A stretch of 64,000 nucleotides of DNA from JANQMX01 sp965247175 (GCA_965247175.1 OZ252006.1:3906001-3970000); one strand, 5' to 3'. Positions 1-9,507 are shown, counted from the first letter of the stretch. Made by a program: numbers and translations. The notes: generated by a model not told the origin, from the sequence alone.

Positions 1-216
1 ATGTCGCTCGGCAACGGGCTCAGCAAGCTGGCCGGGCGGGTCTTCCGCATCGGCCACCTCGGCGACTTTAACGACCTGATGCTGGCCGGTACCCTGTCAG
101 GCGTCGAGATGGGCCTGGAGCGCGCAGGCGTTCCTTACCGTCGGGGCGGGGTGCAAGCCGCGCTCGATTTCTTGAGTAGTCAGGAGCAAAGCGAGGCGAC
201 GACCAAGGCAGCTTGA
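1..216 (+). CDS. Serine--glyoxylate aminotransferase family protein, C-terminal fragment
   Basis: Only the last 71 codons are in the window; the gene begins upstream and ends at the TGA at 214-216. The translated stretch contains RIGHLGDFNDLMLAGTLSGV, which is the C-terminal domain signature of class V PLP aminotransferases acting on serine and glyoxylate or alanine and glyoxylate. The first ATG of the window is simply an internal Met. The PLP lysine lies outside the window. The stop is 63 bp before the TRAP binding-protein gene on the same strand, so it may be the first part of the same operon. Family call is good; exact substrate is not resolvable from this fragment. Confidence 0.8.
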   Translation: MSLGNGLSKLAGRVFRIGHLGDFNDLMLAGTLSGVEMGLERAGVPYRRGGVQAALDFLSSQEQSEATTKAA

Positions 217-279
217 CGTCCGTCTCGGACAGCAATTTACGGCCAAAGAAAAACCGGCCGATACCCGTGGGAGGAAAAA

Positions 280-1257
280 ATGAAACTCATGTCACTTGCT
301 TTCGGAGCCGCCATTGCGACGGCTCTGGCTTTGCCGGCCGCGGCCGATCAAATCATCCTCAAGTTCGGTCATGTCGGGGCGCCCGGCTCGCTCTTCGCCG
401 AGTCGGCGGAGGAGTTCGCCCGCCGGGCCAACGCCAAGCTCGGCGACAAGGGCGAGGTGCAGGTCTTTGGCTCGAGCCAGCTCGGCAAGGACCGCGAGCT
501 GCTGCAGAAGCTGAAGCTCGGGCAGGTCGATTTTGCGCTGCCGTCGTCGGTGATGTCCTCGGTGTCCGATGAGTTCGGCGTCTTCGAGATGCCCTACATC
601 ATCAAGGACCGGGCGCACATGAACAAAGTCGAGAACGCGCTGATGGACTCGGTGCTGCAGCCGGCCGCCAACGACAAGGGCTATCGCATCCTGGCCTTGT
701 GGGAGAACGGCTTCCGCCACATCACCAACAACGAGCGGCCGATCAACACGCCGGCCGATCTGGATGGCTTGAAGCTGCGCACGCCGAAAGGTGCCTGGCG
801 GGTGAAGATGTTCCAGTCCTATGGCGCCAACCCGACGCCGATGGCCTTCTCCGAGGTCTTCACCGCGTTGCAGACCGGCGTGATCGACGGGCAGGAGAAC
901 CCCTACGCCCAGATCCACAGCGCCAAGTTCCAGGAAGTGCAGGACTATCTCTCGATCACCGGCCACGTCTACACGCCGGCCTACGTGCTGGTCAGCGACA
1001 AGCACTTCGGCGATCTGCCCGAGGACGTCCAGCAAATCCTCGAAGAGACGGCGCGGGAGACCCAGGCCTACGTCTACGCCCTGGCAGCCCGCATGGAGAC
1101 CGAGCTTCTCGCCGATCTCGAGGCCGGCGGCATGAAGGTCAACGAAGCCGACAAGGCGGCCTTCATCGAGGTCAGCAAGCCGATCTACGAGGAGTTCTCC
1201 AGCAGCGTCGAGGGCGGCGGCGAGCTCGTCGATACCGTCATGGGACTGGCCAACTAG
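280..1257 (+). CDS. dctP: TRAP transporter solute-binding protein, DctP family
   Basis: Periplasmic binding subunit (325 aa) of a tripartite ATP-independent transporter that captures an organic anion and delivers it to the DctQM membrane pair. Residues 1-22 form a signal peptide ending in Ala-Ala-Ala-Asp. The DctP fold is visible through the GLKLRTPKG segment, whose Arg is the usual carboxylate-binding residue of the family, and through GVIDGQENPYAQIHSAKF near residue 205. The start is well supported by GGGAGG about 6 nt upstream of ATG 280. It heads dctP-dctQ-dctM followed by a crotonase-like protein and a CoA-transferase, which suggests the ligand is a carboxylate that is activated to a CoA thioester after import. 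Confidence 0.93.
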   Translation: MKLMSLAFGAAIATALALPAAADQIILKFGHVGAPGSLFAESAEEFARRANAKLGDKGEVQVFGSSQLGKDRELLQKLKLGQVDFALPSSVMSSVSDEFGVFEMPYIIKDRAHMNKVENALMDSVLQPAANDKGYRILALWENGFRHITNNERPINTPADLDGLKLRTPKGAWRVKMFQSYGANPTPMAFSEVFTALQTGVIDGQENPYAQIHSAKFQEVQDYLSITGHVYTPAYVLVSDKHFGDLPEDVQQILEETARETQAYVYALAARMETELLADLEAGGMKVNEADKAAFIEVSKPIYEEFSSSVEGGGELVDTVMGLAN

Positions 1258-1294
1258 GTCTGTCCCCCGTTTTTCTTCGGCTTTCGAAGGTCTC

Positions 1295-1320
1295 GGGGGC
1301 TTGGGCCAGCCCAAGCCCCC
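1295..1320 (+). terminator. GC-rich intra-operon hairpin between dctP and dctQ
   Basis: GGGGGCTTGGG (1295-1305) and CCCAAGCCCCC (1310-1320) form a perfect 11-bp stem with a 4-nt loop CCAG, 37 nt after the dctP stop. No U-tract follows, so it is more likely a 3'-end stabiliser or partial terminator that keeps the binding-protein mRNA more abundant than the permease mRNA, as is common for binding-protein genes. Function is inferred from position. Confidence 0.6.
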
Positions 1321-1371
1321 TCGGCCTCCCGAGAGCCCAACATCAAGCAATAACGCAACGGGAACAGGGTG

Positions 1372-1893
1372 ATGCGGCTGAAGCTCGCCCGTTGGCTCGA
1401 TCAGATCCTGCAGTGGACCCTGATCGTCCTGATGGTGTCGCTGACCGTGGTGGTCGTGCTTGCGGTGATCTTTCGCAAGCTTGGTGCGTCCTTGTCCTGG
1501 TATGACGAGGTCGCGGCCATTCTGCTGGCCTGGGTGACCTACTACGGCGCCGCCCTGGCCGCGCTTCGGCGGCGGCACATCGGCTTCGACGGCGTGCTGC
1601 TTGCGCTGCCGCTGCCGCAGCGCATGTACGCGGTGGTCTTCGCCGAGATCTGCGTCATCGGCTTCTTCGCCCTGCTCGCCTGGACCGGCATGATCGTGCT
1701 GCAGGTCCTCGAGGGCGAGACCCTGGTCAGCCTCACCTGGGTGCCCATCCAGCTCACGCAGTCCGTCATCCCGATCGGCGCGGCCGTGTTCATCATCGCC
1801 GAGCTGACCAGCCTGCCGGAGTATTGGCGCCAGGTGCGCGCCGGCCACTCGCTGGAGCATCCCGAGATCGTCGAGGAGAAGCCAGGCCAATGA
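1372..1893 (+). CDS. dctQ: TRAP transporter small permease subunit, DctQ family
   Basis: Small integral membrane subunit (about 173 aa) that couples DctP to DctM. Four hydrophobic segments are visible: near residues 13-35 (ILQWTLIVLMVSLTVVVVLA), 45-65, 85-110 and 125-145. The motif WYDEVAAILLAWVTYYGAALA is typical of DctQ proteins. ATG 1372 is preceded directly by an in-frame GTG (1369), which could also serve as start; AGGG sits just upstream. It overlaps dctM by four bases (ATGA at 1890-1893), indicating translational coupling. Confidence 0.9.
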   Translation: MRLKLARWLDQILQWTLIVLMVSLTVVVVLAVIFRKLGASLSWYDEVAAILLAWVTYYGAALAALRRRHIGFDGVLLALPLPQRMYAVVFAEICVIGFFALLAWTGMIVLQVLEGETLVSLTWVPIQLTQSVIPIGAAVFIIAELTSLPEYWRQVRAGHSLEHPEIVEEKPGQ

Positions 1894-3170
1894 TCGTCGC
1901 CGGCATCTTCCTCGCGCTGATCGTCATGATCTGCTTCAACGTGCCGATCGCCGTTGCGCTCGCCATCTCGGCCATTCTGGGCCTGCTCTACATCGAAGGC
2001 ACCGGTAGCCTGGTGACCGTCGCGCTCGACATGTACGACGGCTCGACCAAGTTCTCGCTGATCGCTATCCCCATGTTCGTGCTGGCCGGTGCCATCATGA
2101 ACGCCGGCGGCATCTCCAAGCGGCTGATCGCCTTCGTGTCTGCCCTGCTCGGCTTCATCCGAGGCGGCCTGGCGATGGTCAACATCGGCGTTTCGCTGTT
2201 CTTCGCCGAGATCTCCGGCTCGGCCGTGGCCGACGTGGCCGCCACCGGCTCCATCCTCATCCCGGCCATGAAGCGCAAGGGCTATCCCGGCGCGCTTGCC
2301 GCTTCGGTGACTTCGTCCTCCGCCTCCCTGGCGATTATCATCCCGCCCTCCATCCCGATGATCCTCTACGCCGTCTCGGCCGAGACCTCGGTGGAGCAGC
2401 TCTTCGTCGCCGGCGTGGTGCCGGGGCTGATCGGCGCGGCCGGCCTGATGGGCGTCGCCTACTGGTTCGCCCGGCGCTACAACCTGCCGATCGAGGAAGC
2501 CTTCAACACGGCGCACCTCAAGCGAACCTTCCTCGATGCGCTGCCGACCTTCGCGCTGCCGGTCATCATCCTGGGCGGCATCTTCGGCGGCATCGTCACG
2601 GCGACCGAAGCGGCGGGCCTCGCCGTGCTGGCCTCGCTGGTGATCGGCGCTTACTACCGCGAGCTCGACTTCAAGCACCTCAAGGAAGCGATGCTGGACG
2701 GCGGCGTGCAGACTGCGGTGGTCATGCTGCTGGTCGCCGCTTCGGTGCTGATGGGCGGCTTCCTGACCCGGGCGCAGATTCCGCAGGACCTGGCGCAGGC
2801 CATCATCGACTTCACCGACAACAAGTACGTCATCCTGCTGATCCTGAACTTCCTGTTCCTGGTGATCGGCTTCTTCCTGCACTCGGCCGCCGCCATCATC
2901 CTGGTGGTGCCGATCATCATCCCGCTCATCCAGCAGGCCGGCATCGACCCCATTCACTTCGGTCTGGTGGTGACCCTGAACCTGGCCATCGGCCAGCAGA
3001 CCCCGCCGGTCGCCTCGGTGCTGATCACCGCCTGCTCGATCGCCCGGACCAACATCTGGGAAGTGACCAAGGTCAACATCTACTTCATCGCCGTGCTCTT
3101 GACGGTACTGATGATCTGCACCTACGTGCCGCAGGTGCCGCTGTTCCTCGTCGAGCTGTTCTACCGTTAA
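1890..3170 (+). CDS. dctM: TRAP transporter large permease subunit, DctM family
   Basis: The main transport subunit (426 aa), a secondary transporter with about 12 transmembrane segments that normally uses the sodium gradient. The start at 1890 gives the usual hydrophobic N terminus (MIVAGIFLALIVMICFNVPI) and overlaps the dctQ stop; a longer in-frame start at 1824 lies inside dctQ and adds a basic non-family tail, so I reject it. Family landmarks include FFAEISGSAVADVAATGSI, IIIPPSIPMILYAVSAETS and GQQTPPVASVL. Length matches the family. The gene is 19 bp upstream of the crotonase-like gene. Confidence 0.94.
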   Translation: MIVAGIFLALIVMICFNVPIAVALAISAILGLLYIEGTGSLVTVALDMYDGSTKFSLIAIPMFVLAGAIMNAGGISKRLIAFVSALLGFIRGGLAMVNIGVSLFFAEISGSAVADVAATGSILIPAMKRKGYPGALAASVTSSSASLAIIIPPSIPMILYAVSAETSVEQLFVAGVVPGLIGAAGLMGVAYWFARRYNLPIEEAFNTAHLKRTFLDALPTFALPVIILGGIFGGIVTATEAAGLAVLASLVIGAYYRELDFKHLKEAMLDGGVQTAVVMLLVAASVLMGGFLTRAQIPQDLAQAIIDFTDNKYVILLILNFLFLVIGFFLHSAAAIILVVPIIIPLIQQAGIDPIHFGLVVTLNLAIGQQTPPVASVLITACSIARTNIWEVTKVNIYFIAVLLTVLMICTYVPQVPLFLVELFYR

Positions 3171-3189
3171 GCCGAGAGAGACCTAAGCC

Positions 3190-3969
3190 ATGAGCCAGGA
3201 GATACTGGTCGATCGCGACGGCTTCATCGCGACGGTCACGCTCAACCGTCCCGACAAGCTCAACGCCATGACCAAGGGCATGTGGCGCCGCCTCGGCGAA
3301 GTCTTCGAAGAGCTCTCGGCCGACGACGGGCTGCGTTGCGTCATCCTGCGGGGGGCGGGCAGCAAGTCCTTCTCGCCGGGCAACGATATCGCCGAGTTCG
3401 AGAACGAGCGCTCCAACGTCGAGCAGGCCCGCGCCTACGGCAAGATCATGGCCCGCACCCTGGGGGCATTGAAGGGCTGCCGCCATCCCACCGTGGCTCT
3501 GATCGAGGGCATCTGCGTCGGCGGCGGCATGGAGATAGCCGGTTGTTGCGACATCCGCATCTGCGGCACCTCCAGCCGCTTCGGCGCGCCGATCAAGCGG
3601 CTCGGACTGGTCATGGCCTATGCCGAGATCTCGGCGCTGCTGGATCTGGTCGGTGAAGCCTATGCCTCTGAAATCCTCTACGAGGGCTCGGTCTTTGGGG
3701 CCGAGCGCGCCAAGGAGATGGGCATTGTCAACCGGGTGGTCGCCGACGACAGGGTGGAAGAGGAGGCTTATGCTGCCGCCCGCCGCATCGCCGAGGGTGC
3801 GCCCCTGGTGGCGCGCTGGCATAAGAAGTTCATGCGCCGGCTGAAGGATCCGACACCGCTCAGCGAGGCAGAGCTCGACGAGGGTTTTGCCTGCTTCGGG
3901 ACGGAGGACTTTCAGATCGGCTATAAGGCATTTCTCGCCAAGGAAACGCCCGACTTCAAAGGCTCTTAG
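3190..3969 (+). CDS. Enoyl-CoA hydratase/isomerase (crotonase) family protein
   Basis: Crotonase-fold enzyme (259 aa) acting on an acyl-CoA. The CoA-binding and oxyanion-hole segments are visible: FSPGNDIAEF near residues 61-70 and EGICVGGGMEIAGCCD near 106-121. The glutamate in GGGME (about residue 115), equivalent to the first catalytic Glu of enoyl-CoA hydratase, is kept. The second, normally in an FGxPE motif, is replaced (FGAPIK, near residues 131-136). Hydration is therefore less certain than an isomerase, hydrolase or lyase reaction. It sits between dctM and a CaiB/BaiF CoA-transferase (3-bp gap to the latter), so it probably acts on the CoA ester that enzyme makes. Confidence 0.85.
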   Translation: MSQEILVDRDGFIATVTLNRPDKLNAMTKGMWRRLGEVFEELSADDGLRCVILRGAGSKSFSPGNDIAEFENERSNVEQARAYGKIMARTLGALKGCRHPTVALIEGICVGGGMEIAGCCDIRICGTSSRFGAPIKRLGLVMAYAEISALLDLVGEAYASEILYEGSVFGAERAKEMGIVNRVVADDRVEEEAYAAARRIAEGAPLVARWHKKFMRRLKDPTPLSEAELDEGFACFGTEDFQIGYKAFLAKETPDFKGS

Positions 3970-3972
3970 AAG

Positions 3973-5175
3973 ATGTCAGAGGTGAAGGGCCCGCTCGCCG
4001 GCGTCACGGTGATCGAGCTGGCGCATATCATGGCCGGACCGGTCTGCGGCCTGATGCTGGCCGACATGGGTGCCGACGTCATCAAGGTCGAGAAGATGAA
4101 CGGCGATGACTCGCGCCGTTTCCTGCCGCCCGACATCGGCGGCGAGTCGGCTGCCTTCATGATGATGAACCGCAACAAGCGCGGCATCGCCCTCGACCTG
4201 AAGCACGAAGAGGGCAAGGCCGTTCTCCGGCGCTTGCTCAAGACCGCCGACGTGGTGATCGAGAACTATCGACAGGGCACCATGGAGCGCCTCGGCCTCG
4301 GCTACGACAGCCTCAGGCAGGAGAACCCCGGCCTGATCTACTGCGAGATCTCCGGTTTCGGGCGCAGCGGCCCTTACGCCCAGCGCGGCGGCTTCGATCT
4401 GATCGCCCAGGGCATGAGCGGGCTGATGGCGATCACCGGCGAGGGGCCGGGCCGCCCGCCGGTCAAGGTGGGGGCACCGGTCACCGACATCACCGCCGGC
4501 ATCCTGGGGGCCATGGGGGTCGTGGCCGCCTACGCCAGCCGGCTCAAGACGGGGCAGGGTCAGCGGGTCGACACCTCGCTGTTCGAGGCCGGCATCGTCC
4601 ACACCTATTGGCAGTCGGCGATTGCCTTCGCCACCGGCACCTCGCCGGGCCCGATGGGCTCGGCCCATCCGCTCAACGCGCCCTATCAAGCCTTCGAGAC
4701 GGCCGACGGCTGGCTCACCGTCGGTGCCGCCAACCAGACCAACTGGGAGCGCATGTTGACGGTGATCGGGGCGCCGGAGCTGAACGCCGATCCGCGCTTC
4801 TGCGACAATGCCAAGCGCATGCAGAACCTGCCGGCCCTCGTCGAAGCCTTGACGGCCATCTTCCGCGGCAAGACGACCCACGAGTGGTTGGCGGCGCTGG
4901 AGGCGGCCGGTATGCCCGCCGGCCCCGTGCTCTCCGTCGGCGAGATGCATGCCGACCCGCACAGCCAGGCGCGCGAGATGGTGGTCGAGGTCGATCACGC
5001 CACGCTGGGCCCGGTCAAATCGCTCGGGCTGCCGGTGAAGTTTTCCGAGACGCCGGGTGGTGTCACGCAAGCGGCCCCCACCTTGGGCCAGCACACTCGC
5101 GCCGTGCTCGCCGACTACGGCTATGGCTCGGCCGAGATCGATGCCCTGATCGCTGAAGGTGCCGCCAAGGGCTGA
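3973..5175 (+). CDS. CaiB/BaiF family (class III) CoA-transferase
   Basis: Class III CoA-transferase (400 aa) that moves CoA between a donor thioester and a carboxylic acid. Visible family motifs are DMGADVIKVEK (31-41), NRNKRGIALDLK (66-77), ADVVIENYRQG (92-102) and ISGFGRSGPYAQRGGFDLIAQG. Asp172 in PVTDITAG aligns with the catalytic Asp that forms the aspartyl-CoA intermediate in formyl-CoA transferase. It follows the crotonase-like gene by 3 bp and ends the TRAP operon, which implies that the imported acid is activated here. The acid itself cannot be read from sequence. Confidence 0.92.
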   Translation: MSEVKGPLAGVTVIELAHIMAGPVCGLMLADMGADVIKVEKMNGDDSRRFLPPDIGGESAAFMMMNRNKRGIALDLKHEEGKAVLRRLLKTADVVIENYRQGTMERLGLGYDSLRQENPGLIYCEISGFGRSGPYAQRGGFDLIAQGMSGLMAITGEGPGRPPVKVGAPVTDITAGILGAMGVVAAYASRLKTGQGQRVDTSLFEAGIVHTYWQSAIAFATGTSPGPMGSAHPLNAPYQAFETADGWLTVGAANQTNWERMLTVIGAPELNADPRFCDNAKRMQNLPALVEALTAIFRGKTTHEWLAALEAAGMPAGPVLSVGEMHADPHSQAREMVVEVDHATLGPVKSLGLPVKFSETPGGVTQAAPTLGQHTRAVLADYGYGSAEIDALIAEGAAKG

Positions 5176-5342
5176 CGCGCCGCCACAAGGTGAAACCTGC
5201 CACAGTCTGAAGCCTAAGAGCGGCTTGCGCTGTCGGGCGTCGGCGTTTCAATTTACACTCCCAGTTCGCCCTAGGGCCGCGGCGCATGCACAGCCGGCGG
5301 GTCCTGCGGGTTTTTGCAGTGGGCACGGCCGAGTGTTTGGTG

Positions 5343-8300
5343 ATGGCTCCCAGCCTGAATGATTGGCTCGAGCAGATTGGCCTTGGGCGCTACGTCGCCG
5401 CGTTTGAGGCCAACGACATCGACTTCGACGTTCTCTCGCACTTGAGCGACGAGGACCTGCTGGCGCTCGGCCTGTCGCTCGGGCATCGGCGGAAGCTGCA
5501 GGCGGCGCTCTCGCGCTTTGCCGAGAGCCAAGATGCCGGTCTAGTGCAGGCTCACGGCGGCGACGGCGCGATCGCGGATACGCTGGTCCGGCCGCAGGCA
5601 GCCTTCGCCGAGCGCAAGCTGGCGACCCTGCTGTTTGCCGATGTCGTCGACTCCACAGCGCTGATCGGTGATCTGGACATCGAGCATGCCGCCGACATGC
5701 TCGGCCTGGCCGTGCGTCTGATGACCGAGGCCGTGCACCGCTATGACGGCACCGTCAACAAGGTGCAGGGCGACGGCATCATGGCGATCTTCGGCGCTCC
5801 GCGCGCCTATGAGGACCATGCCACGCGCGCCTGCTATGCCGCCTATGAAATGCGCGAGGCGATCGCCGCGCGGACCGAGCTGGGCATTCAGATTCGTGCC
5901 GGCCTCAACAGCGGCGAGGTGCTGGTGCGCGGCGTGCAGGTCGACCTGACCCACGAGTACGACGCGATCGGTCCGGCAGTGCATCTGGCTGGCCGCATGG
6001 AGCAATTGGCGGGCCCTGGTGAGATCTTTCTCTCAGAGACCACGGCCCAGCTTGCCGCCGGCATGGTCGAGGTGGAGCCGCAAGGTCAGCTCGAAGTGCG
6101 CGGTCTGAGCGAAAGCGTCTCCGTGTTCAGCCTCATTGCGACTTCGGGCAACTGGTCGCGTTGGGCCCTGCGCGCCAGCCGGGAGCTGACGCCCTTCGTC
6201 AACCGGCAGGCGGAGAGCGAAACCCTGATCCGCTACGCGCAGCGCGCGGCCCGGGGTGAAGGGCAGGTGATCAGCCTGGTGGCGGAGGCCGGGACCGGCA
6301 AGTCCCGCTTGGTCTATGAGTTCTCACGCGTTCTGCGTAAGCAAGGCTGGTTCGTCTGGTCGGCTGACACCTCGCCGGTCATTCGCGCGTCTCCCTATCT
6401 GCCGATCGCCCGGCTGCTCCGGGGCCTGTTTCGTATCCGCGAAAAGGACGACCCTGTCCGCGTTGCCGCGCGCTTGCGCAAAGGCCTGGCGGCGCTCAGC
6501 AAGGACCTCTTGGTCCACACGCCGGCGCTCCTCTTCCTGCTGGACGGCCAGGGCGGTGGGGCCGAGTGGCAGGCGCTCGACGGCAAGGAGCGGCAACGGC
6601 GCATCGCCGCGGCCTTGCGCCACTGTATCCTCCTGTGGGCCCAGCGCCATCGCACCGTCATCGTGCTGGAGGATCTGCAGTGGGCGGATGGTGAGACGCT
6701 GGCGGTGGCGGAAGAGATCATCGGGGCGCTTTCGGGAACGCCGCTCTTGCTGCTCTTGACCTATCGCCCGGACTTTCATCCGCCCTGGCAGCAGCGCAGC
6801 TATTGCCACGCCTTGCGCCTGAACGGCCTGAATAACAGCGACGCCGACGAGATGATGACCCGGCTGCTGGGGCAGGATCCCAGCCTCGAAAGCCTGCGGC
6901 CGCGCCTGCTGCAGCGCTCCGAGGGACGCCCGCTGTTCATCGAGGAGACGGTGCGTGCGCTGATCGAAACCGGTGTCGTCGCCTCAGAGAGCAACGGCTA
7001 TCGGCTGATGGCCGAGGATGGCGAGATCGAGATTCCCACCACCGTGCAGGCCGTCATCGCCGAGCGCATCGATGCCTTGCCGAGCGATCGCAAGTACCTG
7101 CTGCAATGTGCCAGCGTCATCGGGCGCAGCTTCCCGCGCCAGCTGTTGCAGGATCTGGGTGGCTGGGACGGAGCACTGCTCAGGCGGTTGCTGACCGAAC
7201 TCGAAGCCCAGGAGTTCCTCTTCCAGAGCGAGGTCTTTCCCGAGCCGAGCTATGCCTTCAAACACTTGCTCAATCGCGAGGTCGCCTACGGCAGTCTGCC
7301 GCGGGCGTCGCGCAAGGAGCTCCACGCGCGCCTCGTCAGGCTTATCGAGTCGGCGGACTACTACAAGCGCGAAGACCGCCTCGAGCGCCTCGGTCACCAT
7401 GCCTTCTCTGCCGAGCAGTGGCAGGAAGCGGCCGCCTATCTGATGAAGGCGGCCGAGCGGGCCTTCGATCAGTCGGCCCACCAGGAGTCGGTCATGCTGC
7501 TGGAACGGGCCCTGCAGGCGCTCAGCCATCTGCCGGAGAGCCAGAAGGTCCTGGAGACTCAGATCGACGCCCATATGCGGATGCGCGCGGCTTACGGCGC
7601 CTTGGCGCAACTGGCCGAGAACCGCAATCAGCTCGCCGAGGCCAAGCGCCTGGCCGAGCGCATGGACGATCGCACCCAACTGGCGCGCATCGCCACCCAC
7701 GAGTGCATCCTCGACTACCTGCACGGCGACATTCGCGATGCGATCGCATCGGGCGAGAATGCCGTCGCTTTGGCCGAAGCCGCCCACGACCCCGGCTTGC
7801 GCCTGGTGGCGCACCTCTTTCTCGGCATCGCGCATCGCTTCCGCGGCGAGTCGGCGCAGTCCAGCGCGTTGCTTCGGCGCTGCTTGCCTGAGTGCCTCGA
7901 AACCCCGGAGCGGCGCCACGGCGCGGCTGGGACGACGGCCGTGCTCTACCTCGCCAATCTGGCCCAGTCGACGGCCAATCAAGGCCTCTTCGAAGACAGC
8001 CAGCGCTTCGCCGAGCAGGCCTGCGAGCTGGCCCACCGGATCAGGCGGCCATTCGACATCGGTATCGCCGAGCGGGTCTATGGCCACAGCCTCTTGATGC
8101 GTGGCGAGGCCGCGGCGGCCATCCCCTACCTGGAGCGCGGTCTGCATGCGGTGCGCGACGCCGACATCCAGATTTTCATTCCCTACAACGCCAGCTTTCT
8201 TGCTTTTGCCTACGGCCTGACGGGACGGCTGGAGGATGCGCGCTGGCTGATCGAGGAAGCGCTGGAGCAGCTTCTGACCGGCGGCTTCACCAGCTACCGC

Positions 8301-8666
8301 GCCTTTCCCCTGGTCTATCGCGCCAAGTTCCTGCTGATGGAAGGAAAGCTGGAGCTCGCCCAGACGGCGGCGCAGGCCGCCCTGAGCTATGCTCACGACG
8401 GGGGCTATCTCGTGGCGGAAGCCTCGGCCTTGGCCGTGTCCGGTGACATCGCCGGTAAGACCGGTGACGATGCCGAGGCCGAAGCCTTGCTCCGTCAGGC
8501 CATCGCGCTTTTCGAGACGCTCGGATTTCAACCCGGCCTGGCCAGGGCGCTGCATGCCATGGCCAAGCTTCAGCGGCGCCTCGGCCACGACGAGTCGGCG
8601 CGCGAGTTCGCCGATCGCGCCTCGCATCTCTGGCGCGAAATGAGCCTTGCCTCACCCTTCGAGTAA
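5343..8666 (+). CDS. SAM-domain / class III cyclase / AAA ATPase / TPR signalling protein
   Basis: Large cytoplasmic multidomain protein (about 1107 aa). Order: SAM domain (about residues 4-60, LNDWLEQIGLGRYVAAFEAN), class III nucleotide cyclase (about 95-265, with LLFADVVDST and VQGDGIMAIFGAP supplying the metal-binding Asp residues), an AAA/STAND-type ATPase with P-loop EAGTGKSR and Walker-B-like VIVLEDLQWAD, then a long alpha-helical TPR region to the end. In the cyclase, the usual VN.....R catalytic motif reads AVHLAGRME: the Asn is His and the Arg is kept, a pattern I associate with this hybrid family. ATG 5343 begins right at the SAM domain; an upstream in-frame ATG at 5286 would add 19 residues of no clear homology. 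Ligand and output are unknown. Confidence 0.85.
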   Translation: MAPSLNDWLEQIGLGRYVAAFEANDIDFDVLSHLSDEDLLALGLSLGHRRKLQAALSRFAESQDAGLVQAHGGDGAIADTLVRPQAAFAERKLATLLFADVVDSTALIGDLDIEHAADMLGLAVRLMTEAVHRYDGTVNKVQGDGIMAIFGAPRAYEDHATRACYAAYEMREAIAARTELGIQIRAGLNSGEVLVRGVQVDLTHEYDAIGPAVHLAGRMEQLAGPGEIFLSETTAQLAAGMVEVEPQGQLEVRGLSESVSVFSLIATSGNWSRWALRASRELTPFVNRQAESETLIRYAQRAARGEGQVISLVAEAGTGKSRLVYEFSRVLRKQGWFVWSADTSPVIRASPYLPIARLLRGLFRIREKDDPVRVAARLRKGLAALSKDLLVHTPALLFLLDGQGGGAEWQALDGKERQRRIAAALRHCILLWAQRHRTVIVLEDLQWADGETLAVAEEIIGALSGTPLLLLLTYRPDFHPPWQQRSYCHALRLNGLNNSDADEMMTRLLGQDPSLESLRPRLLQRSEGRPLFIEETVRALIETGVVASESNGYRLMAEDGEIEIPTTVQAVIAERIDALPSDRKYLLQCASVIGRSFPRQLLQDLGGWDGALLRRLLTELEAQEFLFQSEVFPEPSYAFKHLLNREVAYGSLPRASRKELHARLVRLIESADYYKREDRLERLGHHAFSAEQWQEAAAYLMKAAERAFDQSAHQESVMLLERALQALSHLPESQKVLETQIDAHMRMRAAYGALAQLAENRNQLAEAKRLAERMDDRTQLARIATHECILDYLHGDIRDAIASGENAVALAEAAHDPGLRLVAHLFLGIAHRFRGESAQSSALLRRCLPECLETPERRHGAAGTTAVLYLANLAQSTANQGLFEDSQRFAEQACELAHRIRRPFDIGIAERVYGHSLLMRGEAAAAIPYLERGLHAVRDADIQIFIPYNASFLAFAYGLTGRLEDARWLIEEALEQLLTGGFTSYRAFPLVYRAKFLLMEGKLELAQTAAQAALSYAHDGGYLVAEASALAVSGDIAGKTGDDAEAEALLRQAIALFETLGFQPGLARALHAMAKLQRRLGHDESAREFADRASHLWREMSLASPFE

Positions 8667-8712
8667 TGGTCTCTGCTGGGGTCTTCTGCCTCGCCAATGA
8701 CGCCGAGACCCC

Positions 8713-9507
8713 ATGCCCACGTCCGCGCATTCCTATCGCTTTACCGACGCCTTGGTCCGGATGCCGGCCAGCAGCGTGACCCAGGGTCTGCGGGCCGTGG
8801 ATACCGGCGCGCCGGACCCGGATGCGCTGGCCAGGGAGCACGCCCGCTACCTCGCTGCATTGGACGCCGCCGGCCTTGCCGTCCATGTGCTGCCGCCGCT
8901 CGAGGATTTTCCCGATTCCGTCTTCGTCGAGGACCCGGTTCTCTGTCTCGGGGATCTTGCCGTGCTGCTGCGCCCCGGCGCGCCCTCCCGTCTCGGCGAA
9001 GTCGGCGCGATTGAGCCGGAGTTGACGCCTTTCTTCCCGGAACGGGCCCGCATCGATGCGCCCGGCTTCGTTGACGGTGGCGACCTGCTGCTGACCGAAC
9101 GGGAGCTGGTGATCGGCCTTTCGCAGCGCACGGATGCCGAAGGCGCCCGGCAGCTTGCCGAGATCGCTGCGGGTCGCGGGTTGAGCGCACGAGAGGTCAC
9201 CGCGCCGGCCGAGGTGCTGCACCTCAAGTCGGCCTGCGCGGTGCTGGATGACGAGATCCTGCTGGTGACGAAGGCTCTGGCGGAGAGCGGGGTTTTCTCA
9301 GGCTATCGCTGCCTGGTCGTGCCTGCGGGGGAGGATTACGCGGGCAACGCCGTACGAGTGAACGATGTCGTGCTGCTCGCCGAGGGCTATCCCGCAACCG
9401 CCGAGATGCTGGCGCAGGCCGGCTATCGGGTTGTCGCGCTGCCGACCGCGGAGGTGCGCAAGCTCGATGCCGGCCTCTCTTGCATGTCGCTGCGCTTTTC
9501 CCGCTGA
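8713..9507 (+). CDS. Dimethylargininase (DDAH) family hydrolase
   Basis: Amidinotransferase-fold enzyme (264 aa) expected to hydrolyse N-omega-methylated arginine to citrulline plus a methylamine. The catalytic triad is recognisable: an acidic residue in SVFVEDP (Glu73/Asp74), His170 in AEVLHLKSA and Cys257 in LSCMSLRF, close to the C terminus as in the family. FVDGGDLLLTERELVIGLSQRT is also characteristic. The length is normal. It stands alone between two unrelated genes. A related ureohydrolase-like or arginine deiminase-like activity cannot be excluded. Confidence 0.88.
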   Translation: MPTSAHSYRFTDALVRMPASSVTQGLRAVDTGAPDPDALAREHARYLAALDAAGLAVHVLPPLEDFPDSVFVEDPVLCLGDLAVLLRPGAPSRLGEVGAIEPELTPFFPERARIDAPGFVDGGDLLLTERELVIGLSQRTDAEGARQLAEIAAGRGLSAREVTAPAEVLHLKSACAVLDDEILLVTKALAESGVFSGYRCLVVPAGEDYAGNAVRVNDVVLLAEGYPATAEMLAQAGYRVVALPTAEVRKLDAGLSCMSLRFSR

